DNA of 64,000 nt from Streptomyces hundungensis (GCF_003627815.1 NZ_CP032698.1:3658001-3722000); one strand, 5' to 3'. Positions 28,620-39,887 are shown, counted from the stretch's first letter. Made by a program: numbers and translations. The notes: a model not told the origin generated them from the sequence alone.

Positions 28620-29290
28620 GCCCCCACCACCTTGCCGGACGCGGGCTCCTCCGGACCGAAGGTGGAGGCGGCCTCCTGGGGCTGCTCCCCCTTGCTGAGC
28701 GCCACCTGGCGCACGGTGCCGGGCGCGGCCTCGGTGACCAGGCCGCGGTAGTAGTCCTGCTCGTTCATGCCCGGGTAGATCGCGTGCGGGCTGTCGACCA
28801 TGGTGTCGTCGAGCCCGGCGAGCAGCTGCTCCTTGGTGTAGATCAGGTTCTCGCGCGAGGAGTCGGCCAGTTCGAACTCGTTGGTCATCGTCAGCGCCCG
28901 GGTGGGGCAGGCCTCGATGCACAGGCCGCACAGGATGCAGCGGGCGTAGTTGATCTGGTAGACGCGGCCGTAGCGCTCGCCCGGCGAGTAACGCTCCTCG
29001 TCCGTGTTGTCGGCGCCCTCCACATAGATGGCGTCGGCGGGGCAGGCCCAGGCGCACAGCTCGCAGCCGACGCACTTCTCCAGGCCGTCCGGGTGCCGGT
29101 TGAGCTGGTGGCGGCCGTGGAAGCGCGGCGCGGTGACCTTCGGCTGTTCCGGGTACTGCTCGGTCAGCCGCTTCTTGAACATGGCCTTGAAGGTCACGCC
29201 GAAGCCGGCGACGGGGTTGAGGAACGTGTCCTCCGACTCCCCCGGCTTGCCCGGCTTCCCCGATGCCCCGGCCGATGACTTGTCAGACAC
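28616..29290 (-). CDS. nuoI: NADH-quinone oxidoreductase subunit I (2x[4Fe-4S])
   Basis: A 224-residue ferredoxin-like subunit holding clusters N6a and N6b through [12 protein letters not shown] and [12 protein letters not shown], which carry electrons to NuoB. The frame opens earlier (29344), but the GTG at 29290 has GGGAGG at the right distance and overlaps the nuoH stop by 8 nt, so it was preferred. The C-terminal 40 or so residues are a polar tail rich in Glu, Gly and Pro, seen in actinobacteria. Confidence 0.95.
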   Translation of the reverse strand: MSDKSSAGASGKPGKPGESEDTFLNPVAGFGVTFKAMFKKRLTEQYPEQPKVTAPRFHGRHQLNRHPDGLEKCVGCELCAWACPADAIYVEGADNTDEERYSPGERYGRVYQINYARCILCGLCIEACPTRALTMTNEFELADSSRENLIYTKEQLLAGLDDTMVDSPHAIYPGMNEQDYYRGLVTEAAPGTVRQVALSKGEQPQEAASTFGPEEPASGKVVGA

Positions 29291-30635
29291 CGTCGTCCTC
29301 CCTTCCCTCTCGCTCACTCTGAGTATCCGCCCCACCACTGACAATCAACTCGCGCTCCGTGCGCGGCCGTCGACGGGGTACGGGCGGAAGGGTCTGTCCG
29401 GGCAGCGGCGGCACCGGGAATCCACCGGCCATCGGGTCGAAGGCCGCGGGCGGCGCCTTCGCGTCCGCGTCCTGCTTCTTGCCGCGGAACATGTCCGCGA
29501 CGAAGGAGAGCAGCAGCAGGGCGACGACCGCGCCGCCGACGTACAGCACGATCCTGGAGAAGTCGTAGCCCTCGTTGCGCAGCGCCCGTACGGTCGCGAC
29601 CAGCATCAGCCAGACCACGGAGACCGGGATGAGGACCTTCCACCCCAGCTTCATCAGCTGGTCGTAGCGGACCCGGGGCAGCGTGCCGCGCAGCCAGATG
29701 AAGAAGAAGAGCAGCAACTGGACCTTGATGACGAACCAGAGCATCGGCCACCAGCCGTGGTTCGCGCCCGCCCAGAAGGTGCTGATGGGCCAGGGGGCCC
29801 GCCAGCCGCCGAGGAAGAGGGTGGTCGCGACGGCCGAGACGGTGACCATGTTGACGTACTCGGCGAGCATGAACATCGCGAACTTGATGGACGAGTACTC
29901 GGTGTTGAAGCCGCCCACCAGGTCGCCCTCGGACTCCGGCATGTCGAACGGGGCCCGGTTGGTCTCGCCGACCATCGTGATGATGTAGATGATGAACGAG
30001 ACCGGCAGCAGCACGATGTACCAGCGGTCGCCCTGCGCCTCGACGATCTTCGAGGTCGACATCGACCCGGAGTAGAGGAAGACCGAGGCGAAGGCCGCGC
30101 CCATCGCGATCTCGTACGAGATCATCTGGGCGCACGAGCGCAAGCCGCCGAGCAGCGGGTACGTCGAGCCGGAGGACCAGCCCGCGAGCACGATGCCGTA
30201 GATGCCGACCGAGGCGACGGCCAGGACGTACAGCATGGCGATCGGCAGGTCGGTGAGCTGCATCGTGGTGCGGTGACCGAAGATCGACACCTCGTTGCCG
30301 GACGGCCCGAAGGGGATCACGGCGATCGCCATGAACGCCGGGATGGCGGCGATGATCGGGGCCAGGACGTAGACGACCTTGTCGGCCCGCTTGACGATGA
30401 CGTCTTCCTTCAGCATCAGCTTGATGCCGTCGGCGAGCGACTGGAGCATCCCCCAGGGGCCGTGCCGGTTGGGACCGATGCGCAACTGCATCCAGGCGAC
30501 GACCTTGCGCTCCCACACGATGGAGAACAGCACGGTCACCATCAGGAACGCGAAGCAGAAGACGGCCTTGACGAAGACGAGCCACCAGGGGTCGCGGCCG
30601 AACAGGGAGAGGTCCTCCGCAGCGAGCGTGATCAC
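29283..30635 (-). CDS. nuoH: NADH-quinone oxidoreductase subunit H
   Basis: A 450-residue membrane subunit that forms the quinone-access channel. It has [28 protein letters not shown] and the quinone loop [17 protein letters not shown] followed by [15 protein letters not shown]. About eight helices. The last 70 residues are a Pro/Arg-rich hydrophilic extension ([17 protein letters not shown]). The GTG at 30635 overlaps the nuoG stop by 4 nt; upstream in-frame sequence reads through nuoG and is not used. Confidence 0.96.
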   Translation of the reverse strand: MITLAAEDLSLFGRDPWWLVFVKAVFCFAFLMVTVLFSIVWERKVVAWMQLRIGPNRHGPWGMLQSLADGIKLMLKEDVIVKRADKVVYVLAPIIAAIPAFMAIAVIPFGPSGNEVSIFGHRTTMQLTDLPIAMLYVLAVASVGIYGIVLAGWSSGSTYPLLGGLRSCAQMISYEIAMGAAFASVFLYSGSMSTSKIVEAQGDRWYIVLLPVSFIIYIITMVGETNRAPFDMPESEGDLVGGFNTEYSSIKFAMFMLAEYVNMVTVSAVATTLFLGGWRAPWPISTFWAGANHGWWPMLWFVIKVQLLLFFFIWLRGTLPRVRYDQLMKLGWKVLIPVSVVWLMLVATVRALRNEGYDFSRIVLYVGGAVVALLLLSFVADMFRGKKQDADAKAPPAAFDPMAGGFPVPPLPGQTLPPVPRRRPRTERELIVSGGADTQSEREGREDDGV

Positions 30636-33133
30636 GCCTCCACCACCTCCGTGGGAGCTTCCGTAACGGCGGGGCCGACGCGGACGACCCCGCCGGGAAC
30701 CGCGCCGGTGTCCGAGGCGACGCCGCCGCCGACGGAATTCAGCGGCAGCCACACCACCCGGTCGGGCATCTCGCTGACCCGGAGCGGGAGTTGGACGGCG
30801 CCGGCCGGTCCGGTGACCTGGAGGAGGTCGCCGTCCTTGACCCCGGACTCGGCCGCGGTGGCCGCGGAGAGCCGGGCCACGGCCGCGTGCCGGGTGCCCG
30901 CGAGCGCCTCGTCGCCGTCCTGGAGGCTGCCCTGGTCGAGCAGCATCCGGTGACCGGCGAGGACCGCCTCGCCGGCGGCGGGCCGGGGCAGCGGCTGCGC
31001 CGACTCCAGGGGCTGGCTCGCGCGCGGCCCGTCCCAGGTGCCGAGGCGCGTCATCTCGGTGCGTACGGCGCGCACATCGGGCAGCGCGAGCCGCACGTCC
31101 AGGGCGTCGGCCAGCATGTGCAGCACCCGCGCGTCGGTCGGCGCCAGGCTGCGGGTCATCTGCTCCGGCTTGAGCGCGGCCTCGAACAGGCGCGCCCTGC
31201 CTTCCCAGTTGAGGAAGGTGCCGGGCTTCTCGGCGACGGCGGCGACCGGAAGGACCACGTCGGCGTGGGCGGTGACCTCGGTGGGCCGCAGCTCCAGGCT
31301 GACCACGAAGGACCCCGCGAGGGCCTGGCGGGCGCGCGCCGGGTCCGGCAGGTCCGCCGGGTCGACGCCCGCCACGAGCAGCGCGCCCAGTTCGCCGGTG
31401 ACGGCGGCCTCGACGATCTGGCCGGTGTCGCGTCCGTAGCGGTGCGGGAGTTCGCGTACGCCCCAGGCCGAGGCGACCTCTTCGCGGGCCCGCGGGTCGG
31501 TGGCCGGGCGGCCGCCGGGCAGCAGCGACGGGAGTGCGCCCGCCTCCACCGCGCCGCGCTCGCCGGCCCGGCGCGGGATCCACACCAGTTCGGCGCCGGT
31601 CGCCGAGGCCGCGCGCACCGCGGCGGTCAGCGCGCCGGGCACGCCCGCGAGCCGCTCGCCGACGATGAGGACGGCGCCCGGGGCACGCAGCGCCTCGGCC
31701 GCCTTCGCGCCGTCGGCGTCCAGGCCGACGCCGCCCGCGAGCGCGTCCAGCCACTCGGTCTCGGTGCCGGGCGCGGCGGGCAGCAGGGTGCCGCCCGCCT
31801 TCGCGAGGCCGCGGGTCATGTGGGTGGCGAGCGAGAAGGTGCGCTGGCCGTGCTTGCGCCAGGCCTTGCGCAGCCGCAGGAAGACGCCGGGCGCCTCCTC
31901 CTCGGACTCGAAGCCGACGAGCAGGACGGCGGGCGCCCGCTCGACGGAGGTGTAGGTGGCCCCCTGCCCGTCGAGGTCCCGGCCGTGTCCCGCGACCCGG
32001 GCCGCCAGGAAGTCGGCCTCCTCGGCGGAGTGCACCCGGGCCCGGAAGTCGATGTCGTTGGTGTCCAGGGCGATCCGGGCGAACTTGGCGTAGGCGTACG
32101 CGTCCTCGACGGTGAGGCGGCCACCGGCGAGCACCCCGGCCCGCCCGCGCGCGGCGGCGAGTCCGGCGGCGGCCGCCTCCAGCGCCTCGGGCCAGCTCGC
32201 CGTCTCCAGGACGCCGTCGGCGTTGCGCACCAGCGGCGTGGTCAGGCGGTCGCGCTGCTGGGCGTAGCGGAACGCGAACCTGCCCTTGTCGCAGACCCAC
32301 TCCTCGTTGACCTCGGGGTCCTCGGCCGCCAGACGCCGCATGACCTTGCCGCGCCGGTGGTCGGTGCGGGTCGCGCAGCCGCCCGCGCAGTGCTCGCACA
32401 CCGAAGGCGACGACACGAGGTCGAAGGGCCGGGAGCGGAAGCGGTAGGCCGCCGACGTCAGCGCGCCGACCGGGCAGATCTGGATGGTGTTGCCGGAGAA
32501 GTACGACTCGAACGGGTCGCCTTCACCGGTGCCGACCTGCTGGAGCGCGCCCCGCTCGATCAGTTCGATCATCGGGTCGCCGGCGATCTGGTTGGAGAAG
32601 CGGGTGCAGCGCGCGCACAGCACACAGCGCTCGCGGTCCAGGAGCACCTGGGTGGAGATGGGGACCGGCTTCTCATAGGTGCGCTTCTTGCCCTCGAAAC
32701 GCGAGTCGGTGTCACCGACCTGCATCGCCTGGTTCTGGAGCGGGCACTCACCGCCCTTGTCGCAGACGGGGCAGTCCAACGGGTGGTTGATCAGCAGGAG
32801 TTCCATGACCCCGCGCTGGGCCTTCTCGGCGACCGGCGAGGAGAGCTGGGACTTGACCACCATGCCGTCGGTGCAGGTGATGGTGCAGGACGCCATCGGC
32901 TTGCGCTGGCCCTCGACCTCGACGATGCACTGGCGGCAGGCGCCGGCCGGGTCGAGCAGGGGGTGGTCGCAAAAGCGCGGGATCTCGATGCCGAGCTGTT
33001 CGGCGGCGCGGATCACCAGGGTGCCCTTGGGGACGCTGATGTCGATGCCGTCGATGGTCAGCGAGACGAGATCTTCCGGCGGCACGGCCGCCTCGCCGCC
33101 CCCGGAGGAAGCGCTACTCGTCGTCACAGTCAT
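30632..33133 (-). CDS. nuoG: NADH-quinone oxidoreductase subunit G
   Basis: An 833-residue peripheral-arm subunit. The N-terminal [2Fe-2S] N1b ligands are in [16 protein letters not shown]5 is in [17 protein letters not shown], with its His ligand in the same block, and N4 in CVLCARC. The extra N7 site (CEHCAGGC plus the Cys in [10 protein letters not shown]) is also present. The rest is a molybdopterin-oxidoreductase-like domain without cofactor function. The ATG at 33133 has GGAGGTGAACGC before it and overlaps nuoF by 4 nt. It passes electrons from NuoF to NuoI. Confidence 0.96.
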   Translation of the reverse strand: MTVTTSSASSGGGEAAVPPEDLVSLTIDGIDISVPKGTLVIRAAEQLGIEIPRFCDHPLLDPAGACRQCIVEVEGQRKPMASCTITCTDGMVVKSQLSSPVAEKAQRGVMELLLINHPLDCPVCDKGGECPLQNQAMQVGDTDSRFEGKKRTYEKPVPISTQVLLDRERCVLCARCTRFSNQIAGDPMIELIERGALQQVGTGEGDPFESYFSGNTIQICPVGALTSAAYRFRSRPFDLVSSPSVCEHCAGGCATRTDHRRGKVMRRLAAEDPEVNEEWVCDKGRFAFRYAQQRDRLTTPLVRNADGVLETASWPEALEAAAAGLAAARGRAGVLAGGRLTVEDAYAYAKFARIALDTNDIDFRARVHSAEEADFLAARVAGHGRDLDGQGATYTSVERAPAVLLVGFESEEEAPGVFLRLRKAWRKHGQRTFSLATHMTRGLAKAGGTLLPAAPGTETEWLDALAGGVGLDADGAKAAEALRAPGAVLIVGERLAGVPGALTAAVRAASATGAELVWIPRRAGERGAVEAGALPSLLPGGRPATDPRAREEVASAWGVRELPHRYGRDTGQIVEAAVTGELGALLVAGVDPADLPDPARARQALAGSFVVSLELRPTEVTAHADVVLPVAAVAEKPGTFLNWEGRARLFEAALKPEQMTRSLAPTDARVLHMLADALDVRLALPDVRAVRTEMTRLGTWDGPRASQPLESAQPLPRPAAGEAVLAGHRMLLDQGSLQDGDEALAGTRHAAVARLSAATAAESGVKDGDLLQVTGPAGAVQLPLRVSEMPDRVVWLPLNSVGGGVASDTGAVPGGVVRVGPAVTEAPTEVVEA

Positions 33134-34491
33134 GCGTTCACCTCCGTGTTGTCGTCCGCCCAGGCGGTGGACCTGGCGGGGTCGAAGGGGCAGCCCTTGC
33201 CCGTGATGTGCTGCTCGTACTCGTCGCGGAAGTACTTGAGCGAGGAGAAGATCGGCGAGGCGGCGCCGTCGCCGAGCGCGCAGAACGACTTGCCGTTGAT
33301 GTTGTCGGCGATGTCGTTGAGCTTGTCGAGGTCGCCCATCGAGCCCTTGCCTGCCTCGATGTCGCGGAGCAACTGGACCAGCCAGTACGTCCCTTCGCGG
33401 CACGGGGTGCACTTGCCGCAGGACTCATGGGCGTAGAACTCGGTCCAGCGGGTGACCGCCCGCACCACGCAGGTGGTCTCGTCGAAGCACTGGAGCGCCT
33501 TGGTGCCGAGCATGGATCCGGCGGCGCCGACGCCCTCGTAGTCCAGCGGCACGTCGAGGTGCTCGTCGGTGAACATCGGGGTCGAGGAGCCGCCCGGCGT
33601 CCAGAACTTGAGCCGGTGGCCCTTGCGCATCCCGCCGCTCATGTCGAGGAGCTGGCGCAGGGTGATGCCCAGCGGGGCCTCGTACTGGCCGGGGCCCGTG
33701 ACGTGCCCGCTGAGCGAATACAGCGTGAAGCCGGGGGACTTCTCGCTCCCCATGGACTTGAACCAGTCCTTGCCGCGGTTCAGGATCGCGGGAACCGAGG
33801 CGATGGACTCGACGTTGTTCACCACAGTGGGGCACGCGTACAGACCGGCGACCGCGGGGAAGGGGGGTCGCAGCCGGGGCTGGCCGCGGCGGCCTTCGAG
33901 GGAGTCCAGGAGCGCGGTCTCCTCGCCACAGATGTACGCGCCCGCGCCCGCGTGCACGGTGAGTTCGAGGTTCAGGCCGCTGCCGAGGATGTCCTCGCCG
34001 AGGAAGCCCGCCTCGTACGCCTCGCGCACGGCCTCGTGCAGCCGCCGCAGGACGGGGACGACCTCGCCGCGCAGATAGATGAAGGCGTGCGAGGAGCGGA
34101 TCGCGTAGCAGGCGATCACGATGCCCTCGATGAGGGAGTGCGGGTTGGCGAACAGGAGCGGGATGTCCTTGCAGGTCCCGGGCTCCGACTCGTCGGCGTT
34201 GACGACCAGGTAGTGCGGCTTGCCGTCGCCCTGCGGGATGAACTGCCACTTCATCCCGGTGGGGAAGCCGGCGCCGCCGCGGCCGCGCAGACCGGAGTCC
34301 TTGACGTACGCGATGAGGTCGTCCGGCGTCATGGCGAGCGCCTTGCGCAGGCCTTCGTAGCCGTCGTGGCGCCGGTAGGTCTCCAGGGTCCAGGACTCGG
34401 GCTGGTCCCAGAAGGCGGAGAGCACCGGTGCGAGCAGTTTCTCCGGGCTGCTTCCGTTGCCGTTTCCGGCGATCTCGGTGGCCAACGTCAT
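33130..34491 (-). CDS. nuoF: NADH-quinone oxidoreductase subunit F (NADH/FMN)
   Basis: A 453-residue NADH dehydrogenase subunit. [10 protein letters not shown] (70-79) begins the FMN/NADH-binding region, [12 protein letters not shown] follows, and cluster N3 is held by [15 protein letters not shown] (Cys358, 361, 364) with a fourth Cys in SFCALGDGA. The ATG at 34491 shares one base with the nuoE stop; a GTG one codon upstream is equally possible. It accepts hydride from NADH. Confidence 0.97.
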   Translation of the reverse strand: MTLATEIAGNGNGSSPEKLLAPVLSAFWDQPESWTLETYRRHDGYEGLRKALAMTPDDLIAYVKDSGLRGRGGAGFPTGMKWQFIPQGDGKPHYLVVNADESEPGTCKDIPLLFANPHSLIEGIVIACYAIRSSHAFIYLRGEVVPVLRRLHEAVREAYEAGFLGEDILGSGLNLELTVHAGAGAYICGEETALLDSLEGRRGQPRLRPPFPAVAGLYACPTVVNNVESIASVPAILNRGKDWFKSMGSEKSPGFTLYSLSGHVTGPGQYEAPLGITLRQLLDMSGGMRKGHRLKFWTPGGSSTPMFTDEHLDVPLDYEGVGAAGSMLGTKALQCFDETTCVVRAVTRWTEFYAHESCGKCTPCREGTYWLVQLLRDIEAGKGSMGDLDKLNDIADNINGKSFCALGDGAASPIFSSLKYFRDEYEQHITGKGCPFDPARSTAWADDNTEVNA

Positions 34492-35324
34492 CACTCCCCC
34501 TCCTCGGCGGCGGGACCGGCGGGGTGGGCCGGGTCGGACGCCGAGGTCTGCTGTGGTGCGTCGTGCGAGCTCAAGTGCTCGGAGCCGGGCTGGGGTCGGT
34601 CCTTGGGGCCCTCGCCTCGGGGGTGCACCACACGCGCGCCCGGGGTCTCGCCCTTGGCCAGGCGCAGTCCGGCGAGCGAGGCGGGTCCGGCGCCGCCGGT
34701 CGCGGCGACCGCACCGGGGCGCTGGTCGGGGAAGCCGGCCAGGATGCGCGCGGTCTCCTGGTAGGTGCAGAGCGGGGCGCCCCGGGTGGGCTCCACCTCG
34801 CGGCCGGCCCGCAGGTCGTCGACGAGGCGTTTGGCGCTCTCGGGCGTCTGGTTGTCGAAGAACTCCCAGTTGACCATCACGACGGGCGCGAAGTCGCAGG
34901 CGGCGTTGCACTCGATGTGTTCGAGCGTCACCTTGCCGTCATCGGTGGTCTCGTTGTTGCCGACGCCCAGGTGCCGCTTCAGCTCGTCGAAGATGGCGTC
35001 GCCGCCCATCACCGCGCACAGCGTGTTGGTGCAGACGCCGACCTGGTAGTCGCCCGAGGGCTTGCGGCGGTACATGGAGTAGAAGGTGGCGACGGCCGTG
35101 ACCTCGGCCGTCGTCAGCTCCAGGAGGTCCGCGCAGAAGGCCATGCCGGTGCGCGAGACGTAGCCCTCCTCGGCCTGGACGAGGTGGAGCAGCGGCAGCA
35201 GCGCGGAGCGGCTGTCGGGGTAGCGGGCGACGATCTCGCGGCCGTCCGCCTCCAGACGGGCGCGCACATCGGCCGGGTAGTCGGGCGCGGGCAGTTGCGG
35301 CATGCCCAATTGGATGTCAGTCAC
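34491..35324 (-). CDS. nuoE: NADH-quinone oxidoreductase subunit E
   Basis: A 277-residue subunit. The [2Fe-2S] N1a ligands are Cys98, Cys103, Cys139 and Cys143 (CTNTLC and CNAAC). The thioredoxin-like core ends near residue 200. The last 75 or so residues are a Pro/Ala/Glu-rich, low-complexity tail not found in E. coli NuoE (166 residues). The GTG at 35324 overlaps the nuoD stop by 4 nt; ATG at 35303 is an alternative. Confidence 0.95.
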   Translation of the reverse strand: MTDIQLGMPQLPAPDYPADVRARLEADGREIVARYPDSRSALLPLLHLVQAEEGYVSRTGMAFCADLLELTTAEVTAVATFYSMYRRKPSGDYQVGVCTNTLCAVMGGDAIFDELKRHLGVGNNETTDDGKVTLEHIECNAACDFAPVVMVNWEFFDNQTPESAKRLVDDLRAGREVEPTRGAPLCTYQETARILAGFPDQRPGAVAATGGAGPASLAGLRLAKGETPGARVVHPRGEGPKDRPQPGSEHLSSHDAPQQTSASDPAHPAGPAAEEGE

Positions 35325-36643
35325 CGGTCGACGCCTCCCATCACGGGGTCGATGGACGCGACGGCGACGATGACGTCGGCGACCTGGCCGCCCTCGCACA
35401 TGGCCGCCATGGCCTGAAGGTTGGTGAAGGACGGGTCGCGGAAGTGGACCCGGTAGGGGCGGGTGCCGCCGTCGGAGACGACGTGTACGCCGAGTTCGCC
35501 CTTGGGTGACTCGACGGCCACGTAGGCCTGTCCGGCGGGGACCCGGAAGCCCTCGGTCACCAGCTTGAAGTGGTGGATGAGGGACTCCATGGAGGTGCCC
35601 ATGATCTTCTTGATGTGGTCGAGGGAGTTGCCGAGCCCGTCCGGCCCGAGCGCGAGCTGCGCGGGCCAGGCGATCTTCTTGTCCTGGACCATGACCGGCC
35701 CGGGCGCCAGCCGGTCCAGGCACTGCTCGACGATCCTGAGCGACTGGCGCATCTCCTCCAGGCGGACCAGGAAGCGGCCGTAGGAGTCGCAGCTGTCGGC
35801 GGTCGGGACGTCGAAGTCGTACGTCTCGTAGCCGCAGTACGGGTCGGTCTTGCGCAGGTCGTGCGGGAGGCCGGCCGAGCGCAGGATGGGCCCGGTGGCG
35901 CCGAGCGCCATGCAGCCGGTCAGGTCGAGGTAGCCGACGTCCTGCATGCGGGCCTTGAAGATGGGGTTGCCGGTGGCGAGCTTGTCGTACTCCGGCAGGT
36001 TCTTCTTCATGGTCTTCACGAACTCGCGGAGCTGGTCCACCGCGCCCGGCGGCAGGTCCTGGGCGAGCCCGCCGGGGCGGATGAACGCGTGGTTCATGCG
36101 CAGGCCGGTGATCAACTCATAGAGGTCGAGAATGAGTTCACGATCCCGGAATCCGTAGATCATGATCGTGGTCGCGCCCAGCTCCATGCCGCCGGTGGCG
36201 ATGCACACCAGGTGCGAGGAGAGCCGGTTGAGCTCCATGAGCAGCACGCGGATGACCGAGGCCCGGTCGGGGATCTGCTCGGTGATGCCGAGGAGCTTCT
36301 CGACGCCGAGGCAGTACGCCGTCTCGTTGAAGAACGGCGTCAGATAGTCCATGCGCGTGACGAAGGTGGTGCCCTGGGTCCAGGTGCGGAATTCGAGGTT
36401 CTTCTCGATGCCGGTGTGCAGATAACCGATTCCGCAGCGGGCCTCGGTGACCGTCTCGCCCTCGATCTCCAGGATCAGCCGGAGCACGCCGTGGGTGGAG
36501 GGGTGCTGGGGACCCATGTTGACGACGATGCGCTCGTCGTCGGCCTTGGCCGCCGACTCGACGACCTCGTCCCAGTCGCCGCCGGTGACCGTATATACAG
36601 TCCCCTCGGTGGTTTCCCGAGCGGACGCGTGAGAAGTGCTCAT
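35321..36643 (-). CDS. nuoD: NADH-quinone oxidoreductase subunit D
   Basis: A 440-residue 49-kDa-type subunit that lines the quinone pocket with NuoB. It has [15 protein letters not shown] (about 42-56), with the quinone-contacting His, [12 protein letters not shown], and the C-terminal DPVMGGVDR. The length is normal with a short N-terminal extension. The ATG shares one base with the nuoC stop. Confidence 0.97.
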   Translation of the reverse strand: MSTSHASARETTEGTVYTVTGGDWDEVVESAAKADDERIVVNMGPQHPSTHGVLRLILEIEGETVTEARCGIGYLHTGIEKNLEFRTWTQGTTFVTRMDYLTPFFNETAYCLGVEKLLGITEQIPDRASVIRVLLMELNRLSSHLVCIATGGMELGATTIMIYGFRDRELILDLYELITGLRMNHAFIRPGGLAQDLPPGAVDQLREFVKTMKKNLPEYDKLATGNPIFKARMQDVGYLDLTGCMALGATGPILRSAGLPHDLRKTDPYCGYETYDFDVPTADSCDSYGRFLVRLEEMRQSLRIVEQCLDRLAPGPVMVQDKKIAWPAQLALGPDGLGNSLDHIKKIMGTSMESLIHHFKLVTEGFRVPAGQAYVAVESPKGELGVHVVSDGGTRPYRVHFRDPSFTNLQAMAAMCEGGQVADVIVAVASIDPVMGGVDR

Positions 36644-37368
36644 CAGCTGTACGACCTCCGCTGGTCCGGAGCCGGGATCTGGGCGCCCTTGTACTCGACC
36701 GCGATGCCGCCGAGGGGGTAGTCCTTGCGCTGCGGGAAGCCCTGCCAGTCGTCCGGCATCATGATCCGGGTGAGGGCGGGGTGGCCGTCGAAGACGATGC
36801 CGAAGAAGTCGTACGCCTCGCGCTCGTGCCAGTCGTTGGTCGGATAGACCTCGACGAGCGAGGGGATGTGCGGGTCGGCGTCGGGGGCGCTCACCTCAAG
36901 GCGGATGAGCCGGCCGTGGGTCAGGGAGCGCAGGTGGTAGACGGCGTGCAGCTCGCGGCCCTTGTCGCCGAGGAAGTGGACGCCGCTCACGCCCGTACAG
37001 AGCTCGAAGCGCAGGGCGGGGTCGTCGCGCAGGGTGCGGGCGACGCGCAGGAGGTGCTCGCGCGCGATGTGGAAGGTGAGTTCGCCGCGGTCGACGACCG
37101 TCTTCTCGATGGCGTTCTCGGGGAGCAGGTCCTGCTCCTCCAGGGCGCCTTCGAGTTCGTCGGCCACTTCGTCGAACCAGCCGCCGTAGGGGCGCGAGGT
37201 GGCGCCGGGCAGCGTGATGGTCCGCACCAGGCCGCCGTAACCGGTGGTGTCACCGCCGTTGTTGACGCCGAACATGCCCTTGCGTACTCCGATGACCTCG
37301 CCGGTGTCCTGGCGCGGGGCGGGTACGCCGCTCTGTTCGGGGGTGTCGGGGGTATCGGGAGAGCTCAC
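36643..37368 (-). CDS. nuoC: NADH-quinone oxidoreductase subunit C
   Basis: A 241-residue 30-kDa-type subunit with the signature [20 protein letters not shown] and [19 protein letters not shown]. The N-terminal 60 or so residues are an extension carrying [19 protein letters not shown], seen in actinobacterial NuoC. It overlaps nuoB by 4 nt. It links NuoD and NuoB to the peripheral arm. Confidence 0.96.
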   Translation of the reverse strand: MSSPDTPDTPEQSGVPAPRQDTGEVIGVRKGMFGVNNGGDTTGYGGLVRTITLPGATSRPYGGWFDEVADELEGALEEQDLLPENAIEKTVVDRGELTFHIAREHLLRVARTLRDDPALRFELCTGVSGVHFLGDKGRELHAVYHLRSLTHGRLIRLEVSAPDADPHIPSLVEVYPTNDWHEREAYDFFGIVFDGHPALTRIMMPDDWQGFPQRKDYPLGGIAVEYKGAQIPAPDQRRSYS

Positions 37369-37919
37369 CGCAGCAGCCCCTTCATCTCGATGGTGGGGAG
37401 CGCCTTGAGGGCCGCCTCCTCCGCCTCGCGGGCCGCCTCCTCCTGGTTGACCCCGAGCTTGGTGCCCTGGATCTTCTGGTGGAGCTTGAGAATCGCGTCG
37501 ATCAGCATCTCGGGCCGGGGTGGGCAGCCGGGCAGGTAGATATCAACCGGGACAATGTGGTCAACACCCTGAACAATCGCGTAATTGTTGAACATCCCGC
37601 CCGATGAGGCGCAAACCCCCATGGAAATGACCCACTTGGGGTTGGGCATCTGGTCATAGACCTGCCGCAGCACCGGCGCCATCTTCTGGCTGACCCGGCC
37701 GGCCACGATCATCAGGTCGGCCTGGCGCGGGGAGCCGCGGAAGACCTCCATGCCGAACCGGGCCAGGTCGTAGCGGCCCGCGCCGGTCGTCATCATCTCG
37801 ATGGCGCAGCAGGCGAGGCCGAAGGTGGCGGGGAAGACGGACGCCTTGCGCACCCAGCCCGCGGCCTGTTCAACAGTGGTCAGCACGAAGCCGCTAGGCA
37901 GTTTCTCTTCGAGTCCCAT
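37365..37919 (-). CDS. nuoB: NADH-quinone oxidoreductase subunit B
   Basis: A 184-residue subunit carrying cluster N2, the direct electron donor to menaquinone. The ligands are the adjacent Cys37-Cys38 ([11 protein letters not shown]), Cys103 ([10 protein letters not shown]) and Cys132 ([10 protein letters not shown]). The C-terminal 35 residues are an Ala/Glu-rich helix. The ATG lies 17 nt after the nuoA stop. Confidence 0.97.
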   Translation of the reverse strand: MGLEEKLPSGFVLTTVEQAAGWVRKASVFPATFGLACCAIEMMTTGAGRYDLARFGMEVFRGSPRQADLMIVAGRVSQKMAPVLRQVYDQMPNPKWVISMGVCASSGGMFNNYAIVQGVDHIVPVDIYLPGCPPRPEMLIDAILKLHQKIQGTKLGVNQEEAAREAEEAALKALPTIEMKGLLR

Positions 37920-37936
37920 AGGTGCCCCTCAGCCCC

Positions 37937-38296
37937 TCAGTCCCATTCCAGGCCGCCGCGCCGCCACACATACGCGTAGGCGACGAAGACGGTGAGCACG
38001 AAGAGCAGCATCTCCACGAGCCCGAAAAGCCCCAGGGCGTCGAAGGTGACCGCCCAGGGGTAGAGGAAGACGATCTCGATGTCGAAGACGATGAAGAGCA
38101 TCGCCGTCAGGTAGTACTTGATGGGGAAGCGGCCGCCGCCGGCCGGCGTGGGAGTGGGTTCGATACCGCACTCGTACGCCTCAAGTTTCGCCCGGTTGTA
38201 CCTTTTTGGGCCGATTAGCGTGGCCATGACCACGGAAAAGATCGCAAACCCTGCCCCGAGGGCGCCGAGCACGAGGATGGGCGCGTAGGCATTCAC
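37937..38296 (-). CDS. nuoA: NADH-quinone oxidoreductase subunit A
   Basis: A 119-residue membrane subunit with three helices. It has LEAYECGIEPTPTPAGGGRF, with the conserved Cys loop beside the quinone site, and IVFDIEIVFLYPWAV. The GTG at 38296, with GGAG five bases upstream, gives the family length; longer in-frame starts run into a Cys/Arg-rich stretch that the family lacks. It is the first gene of the 14-gene nuo operon, whose promoter must lie in 38297-38550. Confidence 0.95.
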   Translation of the reverse strand: MNAYAPILVLGALGAGFAIFSVVMATLIGPKRYNRAKLEAYECGIEPTPTPAGGGRFPIKYYLTAMLFIVFDIEIVFLYPWAVTFDALGLFGLVEMLLFVLTVFVAYAYVWRRGGLEWD

Positions 38297-39018
38297 GCTC
38301 CTCGCTCCTTCCAGTCGTCCTTGACCGTTGGACCGCACACGGGTCTCGCGAACACCTCGCCACCTCGCCTTTCGGCATGAAGATCGCGTACATGTGAGGC
38401 AGTTCACAAGCCCGACTGCCCCGCATCCTATGCCCGTCGGTCTGTGATCTGCGACACGGGGTGCGACAACGCCTTTGTGATCTCCACCACCTGACGAAGG
38501 ATCATGAAGCCGGATGAGCGGTGATCTTCATACGTGAAGCGCCCGAGTGATCACGAGACGTGACATCCCGAGGTGTTACCGCTGGTCGGCGACGGTCTGG
38601 CGTTATCAAGAGATGTGCGCTACAGGCAAATTGGCGGCCGGGGCACATCCGGTGATAAGCGCCCGCTCCTCACCCGCGGGAGGGACTTCGAAGCCCGGGG
38701 GTGGACGCGTGCACCCGTTCACGAGAGCCGCCGCACCGCCGAGGGGCGACTCGATCTCTCCACACTGTGACCTGCGTCACGTCACAACAGTCGTGGAATC
38801 AACGGGGCTTGGCCATCGACGTGAGGGGATGGTAAGCGCCGGGCAATTCGGGCGTTTCATGGAAAACACATGATCACAGCCCTGATAAGGGCCGCCAGTT
38901 TTGTCCGTTACGGCGTCAATAAGTGTCGGCAAGAAGCGGATTCGGCTCCTCCGTCATCAACTGTGGCGCAGCACACGTTTCTTGAAGGGAACCCCGTACC
39001 CCTGATAGCGGTTGTCCC
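38297..39018. other. 722-nt divergent intergenic region (nuoA / NlpC-P60)
   Basis: This long region must hold the nuo promoter (minus strand) and the NlpC/P60 promoter (plus strand). It is relatively AT-rich in 38440-38560 and 38860-38960. The one site I can support is a Crp-type motif at 38767-38780. Short open frames (for example 38547-38873) have no coding character. I found no riboswitch-like fold, although similar genes in Streptomyces can carry one. No clear -35/-10 pair could be assigned. Confidence 0.6.
38767..38780. promoter_or_regulatory. Crp-type binding motif
   Basis: GTGACCTGCGTCAC matches the GTG-N6-GNCAC pattern reported for Streptomyces Crp. With its flanks it reads TGTGA-N6-TCACG, close to the classical CRP palindrome. 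It is 239 nt before the NlpC/P60 start and 470 nt before nuoA, so either promoter could be the target. Crp in Streptomyces acts in germination and early growth. Confidence 0.5.
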
Positions 39019-39846
39019 ATGTCCCACACCGCTCACATACCCAGCCACCGGAAGCCCCGCCGCAGCGCCTCGAAGGTCTCGCTCCGGGCCGGAGTTGCCG
39101 GTGGCGTACTCAGCACCATCGCGCTGGCAGGTGCGGCCGCCCCGGCCATCGCCGCTCAGCCGGTCAACGAGACCATCGAGATGCCCACGCTGTCGGGCGA
39201 CCTCGCGACCACCGCGGCCGCCACCGTGCAGGCCACCAAGGCGGTTGCCGCCGACCTCCAGCTCCAGGCCGCCCAGGACGCCGCCGCGTCCACCGCCGCC
39301 AAGGACGCCAAGAAGGCCAAGGACGACGCCGAGCAGAAGGCCGCCGAGGCCAAGGCGAAGGCCGAGGCCGAGGCTCAGGCGAAGGAGAAGGCCGCCGCCG
39401 CCGAGCGCGCCTCCCGCTCCGCCGAGCGCACCACGCTCAAGGCCGCCTCCGCGAGCACCGGTGCCACCTCCTTCAAGGCGTCCAACGCCACCGGCTCCGC
39501 CGCCGCCATCGTGAACTTCGCCCTGGCCCAGGTCGGCAAGGCGTACGTCTCGGGCGCCACCGGCTCCAGCGCGTACGACTGCTCCGGTCTCGTGCAGGCC
39601 GCCTACCGCCAGATCGGTGTGGACCTGCCGCGCGTCTCGCAGGACCAGTCGGCCACCGGCACCGATGTGTCGCTGTCCAACCTCCAGCCGGGCGACGTCC
39701 TTTACTGGGGCGGCAAGGGCTCCGCGTACCACGTGGCGATCTACGTGGGCGGCGGCAACTTCGTCGGCGCGCAGAACCCCTCCAGCGGCGTCGTCGAGCG
39801 CAGCCTGGACTACGACGCCCCCTCGGGCGCCGTCCGCATTCTCTGA
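39019..39846 (+). CDS. secreted NlpC/P60 (C40) peptidoglycan endopeptidase
   Basis: A 275-residue cell-wall hydrolase. The signal peptide (about 1-46) ends AAPAIAAQ. A long Ala/Lys/Glu helix, likely coiled coil, spans about 62-135 (QDAAASTAAKDAKKAKDDA). The C-terminal NlpC/P60 domain starts near 161: catalytic Cys188 in YDCSGL, His238 in YHVAIYVG, and a polar third residue near NFVGAQN. It should cut D-Glu to diamino-acid bonds in peptidoglycan stems. The ATG at 39019 was taken over an overlapping ATG at 39012 in another frame. A perfect-quality terminator follows. It stands alone, divergent from nuo. Confidence 0.92.
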   Translation: MSHTAHIPSHRKPRRSASKVSLRAGVAGGVLSTIALAGAAAPAIAAQPVNETIEMPTLSGDLATTAAATVQATKAVAADLQLQAAQDAAASTAAKDAKKAKDDAEQKAAEAKAKAEAEAQAKEKAAAAERASRSAERTTLKAASASTGATSFKASNATGSAAAIVNFALAQVGKAYVSGATGSSAYDCSGLVQAAYRQIGVDLPRVSQDQSATGTDVSLSNLQPGDVLYWGGKGSAYHVAIYVGGGNFVGAQNPSSGVVERSLDYDAPSGAVRIL

Positions 39847-39887
39847 GGCGTCCAGCGGCCTTCTGAGCCGCACCAGCACCGCCTGTG

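Noticed and set aside
38547..38873. A 108-residue plus-strand open frame.
   Set aside because: It lacks the third-position GC pattern of real genes here, has no ribosome site and overlaps the probable promoter and Crp-type site.
38297..39018. A c-di-AMP (ydaO-type) riboswitch before the NlpC/P60 gene, as found before some Streptomyces wall hydrolase genes.
   Set aside because: I looked for the conserved GGAACC, GGGTGAAT and CCGTCAGCT-type blocks and did not find them in order.
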